64,000 bases of DNA. Source: Chromatocurvus sp046260765. GTDB lineage: Bacteria; Pseudomonadota; Gammaproteobacteria; Pseudomonadales; Halieaceae. Under the pieces are notes generated by a model. It made no database searches. It saw only the letters and a list, made by a program, of their open reading frames with translations, and was not told the origin of the DNA. Below, piece after piece: positions 50,343 through 59,773 of the stretch. The stretch spans positions 1-64,000 of the forward strand of contig JBHEOO010000011.1 of assembly GCA_046260765.1 (NCBI GenBank). Direction: 5' to 3'. Numbering within the stretch: the stretch's first letter is position 1; every line of letters begins with the position of its first letter. The position numbers and the translations under genes are program-made.

Positions 50343-51242
50343 ATGTCTGGTCGCAGTTTGACAGTCTCACTGCTTGCGGTTCTTTTGTTGTTTATCGCGA
50401 GCAACTCATTATTCGTCATAAAGGAAACAGAGCGCGGCGTCCTGCTGCGTTTTGGTCAGGTGGTCACTCCGGATCTCAAGCCTGGTTTGCACGTCAAGAT
50501 CCCTTTCGTCAATAACGTGCGCAAGTTTGACGGGCGGGTTCTTTCGGTGGATTCATCGCCAGAGAGATTTTTTACCCAGGAACAGAAAGCCCTGATCGTG
50601 GATTCCTACGCGAAGTTCCGCGTCATCGATACGGCCAAGTACTACACGGCAACGAATGGCGAGGAGGTGCGTGCGTCTGCACTTCTGTCGCAGCGCATCA
50701 ACGATGGCCTGCGCAACCAGGTGGCGGGGCGGAGCATCCAGGAGGTTGTGTCCGGAGAACGTGACCAGCTTATGGAAGCGATTAACCGCGAGCTGGACGT
50801 GGTGGCGAGATCCGAGTTGGGTGTCGAGATGATTGACGTGCGGGTGAAGCAGATAGACCTGCCGCAGGAGGTATCCGAGTCGGTGTATCGGCGCATGAAC
50901 GCAGAGCGTGAAAAAGAAGCACGCGAGCTGCGGGCACAGGGCCAGGAGCTTGCCGAGGGCATCCGTGCTGCCGCTGATCGCGAGGTCACGGTGATTGAGG
51001 CCAACGCCTACCGTGACGCTCAGGAGATTCGCGGTGAGGGTGATGCCGAGGCAACCCGAATCTACGCCGATGCGTTCGGACAGGATCCCGAGTTCTACGC
51101 CTTCACGCGCAGCCTGCGCGCTTATCAGGATTCCTTCCAGAGTTCCGGTGACATGATTCTGGTCAAGCCTGACAGTGAGTTCTTCCGCTATCTCAAGGAC
51201 TCCAGTGGTTCTCTGAAAGAGCCGCGAGCCGCGGTGAATTAG
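50343..51242 (+). CDS. hflC: HflC, FtsH-associated SPFH protein
   Basis: The 299-residue partner of HflK has an N-terminal anchor (LTVSLLAVLLLFIASNSLFV), ETERGVLLRFGQVV, LIVDSYAKFRVID, and a helical end with RMNAEREKEARELRAQGQE. It starts directly after the hflK stop. Confidence 0.97.
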   Translation: MSGRSLTVSLLAVLLLFIASNSLFVIKETERGVLLRFGQVVTPDLKPGLHVKIPFVNNVRKFDGRVLSVDSSPERFFTQEQKALIVDSYAKFRVIDTAKYYTATNGEEVRASALLSQRINDGLRNQVAGRSIQEVVSGERDQLMEAINRELDVVARSELGVEMIDVRVKQIDLPQEVSESVYRRMNAEREKEARELRAQGQELAEGIRAAADREVTVIEANAYRDAQEIRGEGDAEATRIYADAFGQDPEFYAFTRSLRAYQDSFQSSGDMILVKPDSEFFRYLKDSSGSLKEPRAAVN

Positions 51243-51249
51243 CGCCTCT

Positions 51250-51271
51250 GGCGGGGGCGTCAGCCCCCGCC
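51250..51271 (+). terminator. Strong GC hairpin after hflC, no U tract
   Basis: GGCGGGGGC and GCCCCCGCC are perfect nine-base arms with the loop GTCA, starting eight bases after the hflC stop. No T run follows, so it may stabilise the hflKC mRNA or terminate with other factors. Confidence 0.6.
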
Positions 51272-51361
51272 TCTGTGATAACATAGTCAAACCGTGAGAT
51301 CGGGCCTGTTTGCAGGTATCCGGCCTCGCGGTTTTTTATGGCGTTGCAGCGGTGGTTATCC

Positions 51362-51553
51362 ATGGATTTCTGGCAGGTATTTCCCATCGCAGTCGCTCTG
51401 GTGTTCGTGATCGAGGGCGTGTTTCCGTTCCTGAGCCCCTCCCGATGGAAGAGCATGATCGCCACGGTAGCCCTTCTGGACGATGCGGCAATCCGACGCT
51501 TCGGTCTCGGCAGCATGCTGTTCGGGCTCGCTCTGCTATACCTGATCAACTGA
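51362..51553 (+). CDS. DUF2065 small membrane protein (YjeT-like)
   Basis: The 63-residue protein has two hydrophobic segments (FPIAVALVFVIEGVFPFL and MLFGLALLYLI) and the family core WKSMIATVA...IRRFGLGSM. The ATG at 51362 matches the E. coli YjeT start; an upstream ATG at 51338 would add eight residues. It sits between hflC and hisZ as in many gammaproteobacteria. Confidence 0.88.
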   Translation: MDFWQVFPIAVALVFVIEGVFPFLSPSRWKSMIATVALLDDAAIRRFGLGSMLFGLALLYLIN

Positions 51554-51562
51554 GAATTACGC

Positions 51563-52771
51563 ATGGGTCACCAAACTAGCACTGATCGCTGGCAGCTGCC
51601 CGATGGCGTCGATGAGCTGCTTCCTGACAGGGCCGCTGTGCTGGAGTCACTGCGGCGCAGGCTTCTGGATCTTTATCGAGGCTGGGGCTTCCAGCTCGTC
51701 ATTCCTCCGTTGATGGAGTTCACGGATTCCCTGCTGGAGGGTGTGGGTGCAGATCTCGACACCCTGACCTTCAAGATGCCCGACCAGCCCAGCGGAAGGA
51801 CGCTGGGCGTGCGTGCAGATATTACCCCACAGGTCGCCCGCATCGATGCACACAGTCTTGCGGATGAAGGGGTCAGCCGCCTTTGCTACACGGGTTCAAC
51901 ACTGCATGCGCGGCAGAAATCGCTATTGTCGTCGCGGTCTCCGGTTCAGGCGGGTGCTGAAATTTTCGGTGAAGCGGCGCTGGCCGCAGATATTGAGGTG
52001 ATACACCTCATGCTCGAGACGCTGCGTGCCGCCGGCATAAGTGCCGGGGACATTACCCTGGACCTCGGCCATGGCGACGTGTGCGGCAGGCTGCTACAGA
52101 GCCTTGCCCTCGATGATGTCAGTGAAGCTGCCGTTTTTGACGCGCTGCAGCGCAAGTCGCGGCCGGACCTGCTGCAGGCGCTGTCTGGTGTTGCACGCGA
52201 GCCCAGTGAGGCGCTACTCGCACTGATCGGCATGCACGGCGGAATTGAAATTCTTGAGCGCGCTGAAGCGCTGTTGTCACCTGTCGCGCCTGGCATCGAT
52301 GACGCGTTGTTCACGCTGCGCCAGGTCTCACATCAGGTTGTGGCGGCCTATCCGGAAGTCAACATTTATTTCGATCTCGCCGAGCTGCGCGGCTACCACT
52401 ACCACACGGGTATTGTGTTTGCCGCCTATGTGCCGGGATACGGTGAAGCAGTGGCCAACGGCGGTCGCTATGACAATGTTGGACGCGCCTATGGCCGCGC
52501 GCGCCCGGCGACGGGGTTTGCCACAGATCTGAAGACGCTGGTACAGCTTCAGGGGACAAGCCAGGCGCCTGTTTCCTGTATCCACGCGCCGGTATCCGCT
52601 GACCCGGCACTCGCTACCGTTGTTCGCGAACTGCGTGATGCCGGAGAAATCGTCATTAGCTCCCTCACCGGGGAACAGGATTCACGCTGCAGCCACGAGC
52701 TGCTGCAGCGTGATGGAGAATGGACCGTACAGGCGCTGACCAGCGCCCAATCACCGGACGGAATAGCATGA
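51563..52771 (+). CDS. hisZ: ATP phosphoribosyltransferase regulatory subunit HisZ
   Basis: The 402-residue HisRS-like protein has LPDGVDELLPDRAAVLESLR, VRADITPQVARIDAH, FDLAELRGYHYHTGIVFAAY and NGGRYDN, typical of HisZ, which supports short-form HisG in histidine synthesis. HisG is not in the window. It overlaps purA by ATGA. Confidence 0.95.
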   Translation: MGHQTSTDRWQLPDGVDELLPDRAAVLESLRRRLLDLYRGWGFQLVIPPLMEFTDSLLEGVGADLDTLTFKMPDQPSGRTLGVRADITPQVARIDAHSLADEGVSRLCYTGSTLHARQKSLLSSRSPVQAGAEIFGEAALAADIEVIHLMLETLRAAGISAGDITLDLGHGDVCGRLLQSLALDDVSEAAVFDALQRKSRPDLLQALSGVAREPSEALLALIGMHGGIEILERAEALLSPVAPGIDDALFTLRQVSHQVVAAYPEVNIYFDLAELRGYHYHTGIVFAAYVPGYGEAVANGGRYDNVGRAYGRARPATGFATDLKTLVQLQGTSQAPVSCIHAPVSADPALATVVRELRDAGEIVISSLTGEQDSRCSHELLQRDGEWTVQALTSAQSPDGIA

Positions 52772-54159
52772 GCAAGAATGTAGTTGTGCTCGGTACCCAA
52801 TGGGGCGACGAGGGCAAGGGCAAGATCGTAGATCTCCTGACCGATCAGGCAGACGCTGTTGTGCGCTTTCAGGGCGGCCATAACGCCGGTCATACGCTGG
52901 TGTGCGACGGCGAAAAAACCGTGTTGCACCTGATCCCCTCGGGCATTCTGCGCGAAGAAGTGCAGTGTCTGATTGGGAATGGTGTTGTGCTGTCGCCCGA
53001 GGCGCTGTTGACGGAAATCGCCACTCTGGAGGCCAGAGGCGTACCCGTACGACAGCGGCTGCACATTTCACCTGCCTGTCCGCTGATTCTGCCCTACCAC
53101 GTAGCGCTCGATGCGGCCCGGGAGGCGCGACGTGGTGATGCCAAGATCGGAACCACGGGACGCGGTATCGGCCCCGCCTATGAAGACAAGGTAGCGCGCC
53201 GCGGCCTGCGGGTGGGCGATCTGCGTTACCCGGCGCGTTTTCGCAGCCGACTTGCCGAGGTCATGGAGTACCACAATGCCCAGCTCGTACACTACTACGG
53301 CGTTGAGGCCGAGGATGTCGACGCGACGGCCGAGGCCGCCCTTGCCATGGGCGAGCAACTGCTGCCCATGCTCGCGGATGTCACAAGCATTCTGCATGAT
53401 TATCGGCGCAGCGGCGCCCGTATCATGTTTGAAGGAGCTCAGGGCTCGCTACTCGACATCGATCACGGCACCTATCCCTACGTCACCAGCTCCAATACCA
53501 CCGCCGGCGGTACCGCCACGGGCACGGGCTTTGGCCCGCTGTACCTCGACTACGTCCTCGGCATCACCAAGGCGTACACCACGCGGGTCGGCTCCGGGCC
53601 ATTTCCCACCGAGTTGTTCGATGCCGTCGGCGTCCAGCTTGCAAAGCGCGGCAACGAGTTTGGTGCCACGACCGGGCGGGCGCGGCGCTGTGGCTGGTTT
53701 GACGCTGTAGCGCTGCGCAGTGCGGTCAATATCAACTCGGTCAGTGGTCTCTGCCTGACAAAAATGGATGTTCTTGATGGGCTGGACGAGATCCGCATCT
53801 GCGTTGCCTACACGGATCGTGATGGCAACCCGGTCCCCAATCCGGTCGACGCGGATGATTACGCAGACATCGTTCCCGCCTATGAAACCGTGCCGGGCTG
53901 GCAGGAAAGTACCGTGGGCGTGCGCGACCTGACCGGTCTGCCGGCGGCCGCGCGCAGCTATATCAAGCGTCTCGAAGAGCTGGTGGGTGCCCCTATCGAC
54001 ATTATCTCGACTGGCCCCGATCGTCTCGAGACNNNNNNNNNNNNNNNNNNNNNNNNNNNNNNNNNNNNNNNNNNNNNNNNNNNNNNNNNNNNNNNNNNNN
54101 NNNNNNNNNNNNNNNNNNNNNNNNNNNNNNNCATCGTACTGCGACACCCCTTCGACTGA
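52768..54159 (+). CDS. purA: Adenylosuccinate synthetase (contains an N gap near the 3' end)
   Basis: The enzyme joins IMP and aspartate using GTP. Signatures are GTQWGDEGKGKIVDLL, RFQGGHNAGHTLV, GTTGRGIGPAYEDK, FEGAQGSLLDIDHGTYPYVT and TRVGSGPFPTEL. The 99 Ns fall between GPDRLET and IVLRHPFD. Removing them leaves 430 residues and a C terminus that aligns without a gap to E. coli PurA (432 residues), so the gene appears complete. Confidence 0.97.
   Translation: MSKNVVVLGTQWGDEGKGKIVDLLTDQADAVVRFQGGHNAGHTLVCDGEKTVLHLIPSGILREEVQCLIGNGVVLSPEALLTEIATLEARGVPVRQRLHISPACPLILPYHVALDAAREARRGDAKIGTTGRGIGPAYEDKVARRGLRVGDLRYPARFRSRLAEVMEYHNAQLVHYYGVEAEDVDATAEAALAMGEQLLPMLADVTSILHDYRRSGARIMFEGAQGSLLDIDHGTYPYVTSSNTTAGGTATGTGFGPLYLDYVLGITKAYTTRVGSGPFPTELFDAVGVQLAKRGNEFGATTGRARRCGWFDAVALRSAVNINSVSGLCLTKMDVLDGLDEIRICVAYTDRDGNPVPNPVDADDYADIVPAYETVPGWQESTVGVRDLTGLPAAARSYIKRLEELVGAPIDIISTGPDRLEXXXXXXXXXXXXXXXXXXXXXXXXXXXXXXXXXXIVLRHPFD
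54033..54131. other. Assembly gap (99 N) inside purA, probably of zero true length
   Basis: The flanks end in GAG AC and resume C ATC GTA. Fused directly they give GAG ACC ATC GTA, encoding the expected E-T-I-V of the PurA C terminus. Confidence 0.9.
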
Positions 54160-54194
54160 CCTTTGACTGAGCCTCGAATGCGCCGCATTCCCCA

Positions 54195-54638
54195 CTACAG
54201 CGGGGAATACGGCGGTCTCTGCTCGGCAGCATCGCACACCTGCACTGCGTGGCGCTGCTTGTAGTCGTTGAAGCCCAATCCCGTCCAGCGCCGGAAGGCC
54301 CGGTAGAAACTGTTAACCTCGTTGTAGCCGAGCTCGTCTGCGAGGCACTTGCCCGGGACCCATTGCTCCCGCAGTCGCCGTTCACAGCGGTATTGCCGCG
54401 CCCGGTCCAGCAGAAATTGATAGCTCGTGTGGTCTGCTCGCAGTCGCCGGCGCAGTGTTGTGCCGCTGATGCCGAGGGTCTCGGCTACCGCGTCTGCCCG
54501 CACCCGGGACAGGTCGCCCCGCAGCAGGATGCGCAGAACCTGGTCGGTGGTGCGTGAGAGGGCATAATGCCGTGGCTTGTCCAGCGCCGCCTGTGGGAAT
54601 TCGAGCGCCGTGCGTGATACAGCAGGTAATAACTCCAT
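54195..54638 (-). pseudogene. AraC-family regulator, C-terminal part only
   Basis: The 147-residue frame keeps the double helix-turn-helix: AVAETLGISGTTLRRRLRAD and LADELGYNEVNSFYRAFRRW. Before it, LEFPQAALDKP resembles the last few residues of the usual ligand-binding domain, but the preceding roughly 180 residues are absent, and no matching frame lies in the 176 bases upstream. It is most likely a 5'-truncated gene; a short DNA-binding product from ATG 54638 is possible. Confidence 0.7.
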
Positions 54639-54814
54639 AACATGACATCCTTGTCTTGTAGGGTTTTACGGATGCGTTCCGACCCGGCATCGGCCATCCT
54701 TGGCGATGCGTGAAGACTGTGTCGGTACGTTGAATAAAGATAGCAAACTGTCCCGGTTTGACCAGCCGGCGGGCGCGCTTGCTCTGAAAAGACCGAAGGG
54801 GGAGGCGAGTGGCG

Positions 54815-56779
54815 TCAGCTCGGGAGCGCTGATTGCAGTGACGGCGGCAACGGGCAGTCGATAACGGCGGCGATGGCGGCAATCAGCTCCCGCTCCACGG
54901 CGCAGACCTCACCGTCGGCGCCCGCAGCCTGCTCCATGGCTTTCAGCAGGCGCGGTTTCAGCAGGGGATAGCAGTCGGCGAGTTCGTGGACGCTACGGCT
55001 GAACTCGGCCAACGAGCAATCGGCAATCGGCAATAACTGCAGCGACGGCATCTCCAGGCTGTTGCGGGCCGATGCAAAGGCATCCCCCGCCACACCGCTG
55101 CCGGCGTGGGCGAGCATGGACAGCACGCGCTGCAGCTGGCTTTCCACCTGCGTCATGCGGCGAAACCGCGGCGTTGCCGTGCGCACCTGCAGAAACTCCG
55201 GGTCCAGATAATGCCTCACCAGCTGGTAGATACACCATTCAAACAGACTGGTGCGACCGTCTGCCTGAATAAGCTGCAAAAGCGTCTGCTTGAACGCCCG
55301 ATACTGTGGCGGCGACATGGCGCGCAGCGCCGGCAGGCAGGTATTGACCAGCGGCAGTCGCGCGCCGGCAGGCAGATTGGCAATTGCCGGCGCCAGCGTA
55401 TTCGCCAGCGTGGCGAGCCCGGCGACGCCGTGCGCCTCGACCAGATCCAGCTGGTGACGGCGTGTGTCCTCCTCGCCTGCAAGCAGGAACGCCAGTGTGA
55501 TAGCGCTGGCGCCCAGGGGTTCGTGAGCGTGCCGCATCAGCGCAACGGGAATCGCGGCTGCGGGCCCGGGGAGGCCCGCCGGTGCCTCGAGGCCGGCGGG
55601 CGTCCCTGCCGCTTCGGCAGGTTCGTCGACGGTGGGTTCGCGCAGCACACCCGTCGCCAGAGCGGCGGCCAGCACCAGCGCAGGATCCTCGCTCCGGTCA
55701 ACGCTGTCGCGCCGCAGCGGCGTATTGGCGTAATGCCTTACCTGGCGCTTGATGTACTCGCCGTCCCAGGCCGGGTCAATGCGCCGGATGCGAGTGGCGA
55801 GCGGTGGATGCGTGGAAAAAGGCTGGAACAGTCGATGGGTGACGGAGCCGAAAAACAGGTGTGACATTTCTGGTGCCCGGGCAGCGTGCACCAGGGTGCC
55901 GGGCAGATAGCCGCCGATGACCTTCAGAGCGCTGCCTATCCCCTCGGGGTTGCGCGTGAACTGCACGGCACTGGCGTCGGCCAGAAACTCCTTCTGTCGG
56001 CTGATTGCCGATTTGATCATGCCGGCGGCGAGACCACCGATCCAGCCGACGGCCACCAGACCAACCCCCAGCAGCGGCAGGCCATTGTTCTGCTGCCTGC
56101 CGCGACCGCTGCGAAACTGCCCGTGTGCGCCGCTGCGAAGAAAAAAGTACCCGACATCGCCGAGAAAGGTGATGCCCTTGAGCAATGCGGCCAGGCGTAT
56201 GTTCAGGCGCATGTCGCCGTTAAGAATATGGCTGAATTCATGCGCGATGACGCCCTGCAGTTCATCGCGCTTGAGATGATGCAGGGTGCCTGCCGTGACC
56301 GCGACCACCGCGTCTGCCGGACCGACACCCGCGGCAAAGGCGTTGATGCCCCGCTCGTGGTGCAGCACATACAGGTCCGGTACGGGCATGCCGGCGGCGA
56401 GGGCAATCTCCTCGACGATATTCAGACAGCGTCGCTCGTCGGCGTCGTCTGTCTGCGGCAGAACCCGGGTTCCACCCAGGCTCTCGGCAATGTGCTTGCC
56501 GCCGGAGGCGAGACTGATCCAGGTGACCAGCGACACCAGGCCCACGCTGCCGAGCACCAGAAGGCTGACCCACCCGAAACGCTCCCAGCTGAGTTGGTCT
56601 GCAAGTCCGGATAGTCCGCCGCTACCGCCCAAATAGCCACGGCCATCCTCAGACAGCCAGAAAAAACCGCCCAGAAGCAGATTGGCGAGCAGGATGAGCG
56701 CCACAATGGCAAGGCTGAAGAGAACGACCAGCAGGCGAGTATTGCGCCGCGCCAGGTCCTGTCGCGCAAAAAAATCCAT
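54815..56779 (-). CDS. HtpX-like M48 membrane metalloprotease with long C-terminal extension
   Basis: The 654-residue protein has two N-terminal membrane helices (about 15-38, 70-92), the zinc motif VIAHEFSHILNGDMRLN, the third-ligand region ISRQKEFLADASAVQFTRN and FSTHPPLATRIRRID, then about 300 residues not found in classical HtpX. The C terminus (EQAAGADGEVCAVERELIAA) looks like a TerB-type helical segment. It follows LemA, the usual partner. Confidence 0.9.
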   Translation of the reverse strand: MDFFARQDLARRNTRLLVVLFSLAIVALILLANLLLGGFFWLSEDGRGYLGGSGGLSGLADQLSWERFGWVSLLVLGSVGLVSLVTWISLASGGKHIAESLGGTRVLPQTDDADERRCLNIVEEIALAAGMPVPDLYVLHHERGINAFAAGVGPADAVVAVTAGTLHHLKRDELQGVIAHEFSHILNGDMRLNIRLAALLKGITFLGDVGYFFLRSGAHGQFRSGRGRQQNNGLPLLGVGLVAVGWIGGLAAGMIKSAISRQKEFLADASAVQFTRNPEGIGSALKVIGGYLPGTLVHAARAPEMSHLFFGSVTHRLFQPFSTHPPLATRIRRIDPAWDGEYIKRQVRHYANTPLRRDSVDRSEDPALVLAAALATGVLREPTVDEPAEAAGTPAGLEAPAGLPGPAAAIPVALMRHAHEPLGASAITLAFLLAGEEDTRRHQLDLVEAHGVAGLATLANTLAPAIANLPAGARLPLVNTCLPALRAMSPPQYRAFKQTLLQLIQADGRTSLFEWCIYQLVRHYLDPEFLQVRTATPRFRRMTQVESQLQRVLSMLAHAGSGVAGDAFASARNSLEMPSLQLLPIADCSLAEFSRSVHELADCYPLLKPRLLKAMEQAAGADGEVCAVERELIAAIAAVIDCPLPPSLQSALPS

Positions 56780-56825
56780 GCCTCAGTCGATAGCTCGCGC
56801 TGCCCGGTTCAAGCGGAACGCCGGC

Positions 56826-57419
56826 TCAGAAGGCGACCTTGGGTGCCACCTGGATCTGGGCGCTGTCGTCGAATTCCAGCAGCTCTGCGTCCAGTGGATG
56901 GCCGAAAGCACTGGCGAGAAGAACAGGCGGAACGCTCTGGCGGTAGGTGTTGTAGGCCATGACGGCATCGTTGAACCCCTGGCGGGCAAAGGCAACCCGG
57001 TTCTCGGTGGAGGTGAGCTCCTCCGATAGCTGCTGCATGTTTTCGCTGGCCTTGAGATCGGGGTAGGCCTCCATAGTGACATTGAGCTTGCCGAGCGCGC
57101 CCTGCAGCGCGTTTTCGGCCCCGGCCAGCTTGCCCAGCGATGTCCCATCACCACCGCCGCCAATCGCCTTGAGGATGGTGGCGGCATCGTTGCGTGCGCT
57201 GATCACAGCGTCGAGTGTCTCGCGCTCGTGCTGCATGTAGCCGCGGGCGGTCTCCACCAGATTGGGAATCAGATCATAGCGTCGCTTGAGCTGTACCTCG
57301 ATCTGCGCAAACGAGTTCCTGTAGCGATTGCGCAGTGTCACCAGGCTGTTGTAGATGCTGATGACGTAGATCACCAGTCCCAGCAGCACAAGCCAGAAAA
57401 CGATGCTTGCTACATCCAT
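56826..57419 (-). CDS. LemA family protein
   Basis: The 197-residue protein has an N-terminal membrane helix (VFWLVLLGLVIYVISIYN) and the LemA core YNSLVTLRNRYRNSFAQIEV, LKRRYDLIPNLVETARGY and FNDAVMAYN. It is commonly co-transcribed with HtpX-like proteases, as here (46 bases apart). Its role is unknown. Confidence 0.94.
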   Translation of the reverse strand: MDVASIVFWLVLLGLVIYVISIYNSLVTLRNRYRNSFAQIEVQLKRRYDLIPNLVETARGYMQHERETLDAVISARNDAATILKAIGGGGDGTSLGKLAGAENALQGALGKLNVTMEAYPDLKASENMQQLSEELTSTENRVAFARQGFNDAVMAYNTYRQSVPPVLLASAFGHPLDAELLEFDDSAQIQVAPKVAF

Positions 57420-57446
57420 CAGAAATTCTCCACGGTTGATCGGTGC

Positions 57447-59618
57447 CTATACCCGCATACTGTCGCCAGCAGTGTCTGCCGTGAGGTGACTCTCATCGCA
57501 GGGAGCGAGCGTAACCGGTACCCCGTTGACGGCGGCATTGCCGGAGAGCCTGTCCAGGAAACGGTCATCGGTAATATCATTGCACGATACGCCGGCGTTG
57601 GCACGGGCCGTCTGCATGCGGATGCCGGCGCGATCGTGTCCATAACCGTGGGGCAGGCTGACCACGCCGGGCATGATGTCGTCGCTGGCCTCCAGGGTGA
57701 CCGTGAGCAGGCCAGTGCGCGAGGCCAATTCGGCGCGGGCGCCGTCGGCCAGACCGCGTGCCGCAAGATCGTCTGGGTGGACCAGCAGTGTGCAGCGGTC
57801 GCGACCTTTTACCAGACGGTGGTAGTTGTGCATCCAGGAGTTGTTGGAGCGCACGTGGCGACGTCCGATCAGGCGCAGCTGTCCGGGTTTCTCGCCGTTG
57901 CGGTGGTGTTGCCGCAGGCGGTCGAGATCAGCCATCACCGCCGGCGGCGCGCAGTGTATCAAGCGGTCCGCGGTGAACAGGCGCTCGGGCAGCTGCGGCT
58001 GCAGCGGGCCCAGGTCAATGCCCGACGGGTTCTCGATCAGCTTCTCCAGCGTAAGTGCGTGTTCACTTCCCCGCGCCTCACTATAGGGACCGGCGCGCAG
58101 TCCGGCATCGATCATAGTGTGCGGAGGCTGTGCGGGCTTTGGCTCGAGCCCAAGACGGGTGGCAACCCGTTCCCCCAGCGCGCTGAAGATCTCCCAATCG
58201 TGCAGACAGCCTTCGGCGCGCTGGAATACCGGCGGGTTGTAGCGGGCGGTATTGCGCATGGCGTTCATGTGAAAGGCGAGATCGTAGTGGTCGTGCTCCA
58301 GTGGCGAGGTGGGCGGCAGAATAATGTCGGCGTGACGCGTGGTCTCGTTCAGGTACGGATCCAGCGACACCATGAACTCGAGCGAGGCCAGCGCCTCGTC
58401 CAGCTGTCGTCCATTGGGCGTTGACAGCACCGGGTTGCCGGCACCGGTGAACAGCGCGCGAATCTGGCCTTCCCCCGGTGTGGTGATCTCGTCTGCCAGC
58501 GCAGAAGCCGGCAGTTCCCGATCAAACTCCGGCAGCTGCCGGACACGGCTGTGGTGCCGGGCGAAGCCGCCGGGTCCGGTATTGCTGACCTGGTCTACCG
58601 CAGGCAGAGTGAACAGCGACCCGCCGGGTCGGTCCAGGTTGCCGGTGGCAATATTGATCAGCGCAATGAGCCACTGGCAGAGCGTACCGAACTCCTGGGT
58701 GGAGACGCCCATGCGGCCGTAGCAGATGGCGCGCGGGGCCGATGCCAGATCGCGGGCGATGCCGCGGATTATGTCTGCCGCGATACCGGTAGCATCGCTA
58801 ACGGATTCCGGCGTGAACTCGTTCACGGCATCGGCGACGCTGTCGAGATCGCGCAGCAGCGGCGCCAGATGCCCAGGGTTTGCGAGACCTTCACTGAACA
58901 GGGTCTGCAGCACCGCCGCCAGGAACAGGGCGTCGTTGCCGGGGCGTATGAAATGGTGCTCCGTAGCGATGTCGGCAGTCTCCGTGCGCCGGGGGTCCAG
59001 CACGACCAGTCGCCCACCGCGGGCCTTCAGGTCCTTGATTCGCCGGCGGATGTCCGGGACTGTCCAGATGCTGCCGTTGGAGGCGACCGGATTGGCACCC
59101 AGCATCAGGAAGTAGTCGGTGTTGTCTATGTCAGGTATCGGGAACATCGCCTTGTGACCGAACAGCCACAGCGCAATCAGGTGGTGGGGCAACTGGTCAA
59201 CCGAGGTGGCAGAGAAGCGGTTGCGGGTCCGCAGAAAGCGAAAAAGGGTGTTCTGGTGAGTCATCATGCCGATGTTATGTACCGTCGGATTTCCCAGGTA
59301 CACGCCAATGGCATCCACGCCGTGGCGCTCATGCACTTCAAACAGTTTTCCGGCGGTGGTATCCAGCGCTTCATCCCAGGAGATTTCCTGCCATTCAGTT
59401 TCCCCATTGGCGTTCAGGACTTTTTTCACAGGCTTGCGCAGTCGATCGGGATCCTCATGAATGTCGCGCAGGGCGATTGCCTTGGGGCAGATGTGCCCGC
59501 GACTGAGCGGATCCTGCGGGTCGCCCTTGATGGATAGAATGTTCTGGCCTTCGGTCTCGATGACCAGTCCGCAGATGGCTTCACACAGGTGGCAGGCGCG
59601 GTGGTGAGTGGTCGGCAT
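57447..59618 (-). CDS. Molybdopterin-dependent oxidoreductase (formate dehydrogenase/BisC-like)
   Basis: The 723-residue protein starts with a [4Fe-4S] motif (CHLCEAICG...GHICPKA), then the molybdopterin domain (ANPVASNGS, VVLDPRRTETAD, FIRPGNDALFLAAV), and ends with a molydopterin dinucleotide-binding domain (VHPDDLAARGLADGARAELA, VSLPHGYGHD). No Tat signal is visible, so it is probably cytoplasmic. The substrate is unknown. AGGGAG precedes the ATG. Confidence 0.92.
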   Translation of the reverse strand: MPTTHHRACHLCEAICGLVIETEGQNILSIKGDPQDPLSRGHICPKAIALRDIHEDPDRLRKPVKKVLNANGETEWQEISWDEALDTTAGKLFEVHERHGVDAIGVYLGNPTVHNIGMMTHQNTLFRFLRTRNRFSATSVDQLPHHLIALWLFGHKAMFPIPDIDNTDYFLMLGANPVASNGSIWTVPDIRRRIKDLKARGGRLVVLDPRRTETADIATEHHFIRPGNDALFLAAVLQTLFSEGLANPGHLAPLLRDLDSVADAVNEFTPESVSDATGIAADIIRGIARDLASAPRAICYGRMGVSTQEFGTLCQWLIALINIATGNLDRPGGSLFTLPAVDQVSNTGPGGFARHHSRVRQLPEFDRELPASALADEITTPGEGQIRALFTGAGNPVLSTPNGRQLDEALASLEFMVSLDPYLNETTRHADIILPPTSPLEHDHYDLAFHMNAMRNTARYNPPVFQRAEGCLHDWEIFSALGERVATRLGLEPKPAQPPHTMIDAGLRAGPYSEARGSEHALTLEKLIENPSGIDLGPLQPQLPERLFTADRLIHCAPPAVMADLDRLRQHHRNGEKPGQLRLIGRRHVRSNNSWMHNYHRLVKGRDRCTLLVHPDDLAARGLADGARAELASRTGLLTVTLEASDDIMPGVVSLPHGYGHDRAGIRMQTARANAGVSCNDITDDRFLDRLSGNAAVNGVPVTLAPCDESHLTADTAGDSMRV

Positions 59619-59773
59619 GGGGCGTCTCCCTGGTTATTTTTCGGCGTCATCTCGCCACGTGTCTATCGAGTGTAACGCCGGTCCGTCATCACAGCCACAG
59701 CCGTGTGGTTTGTCGGGTTATTCGTTATATTGCAGTCTTGGCACGCATCTGGCTTTCTGGCAACGGAGGTTTC

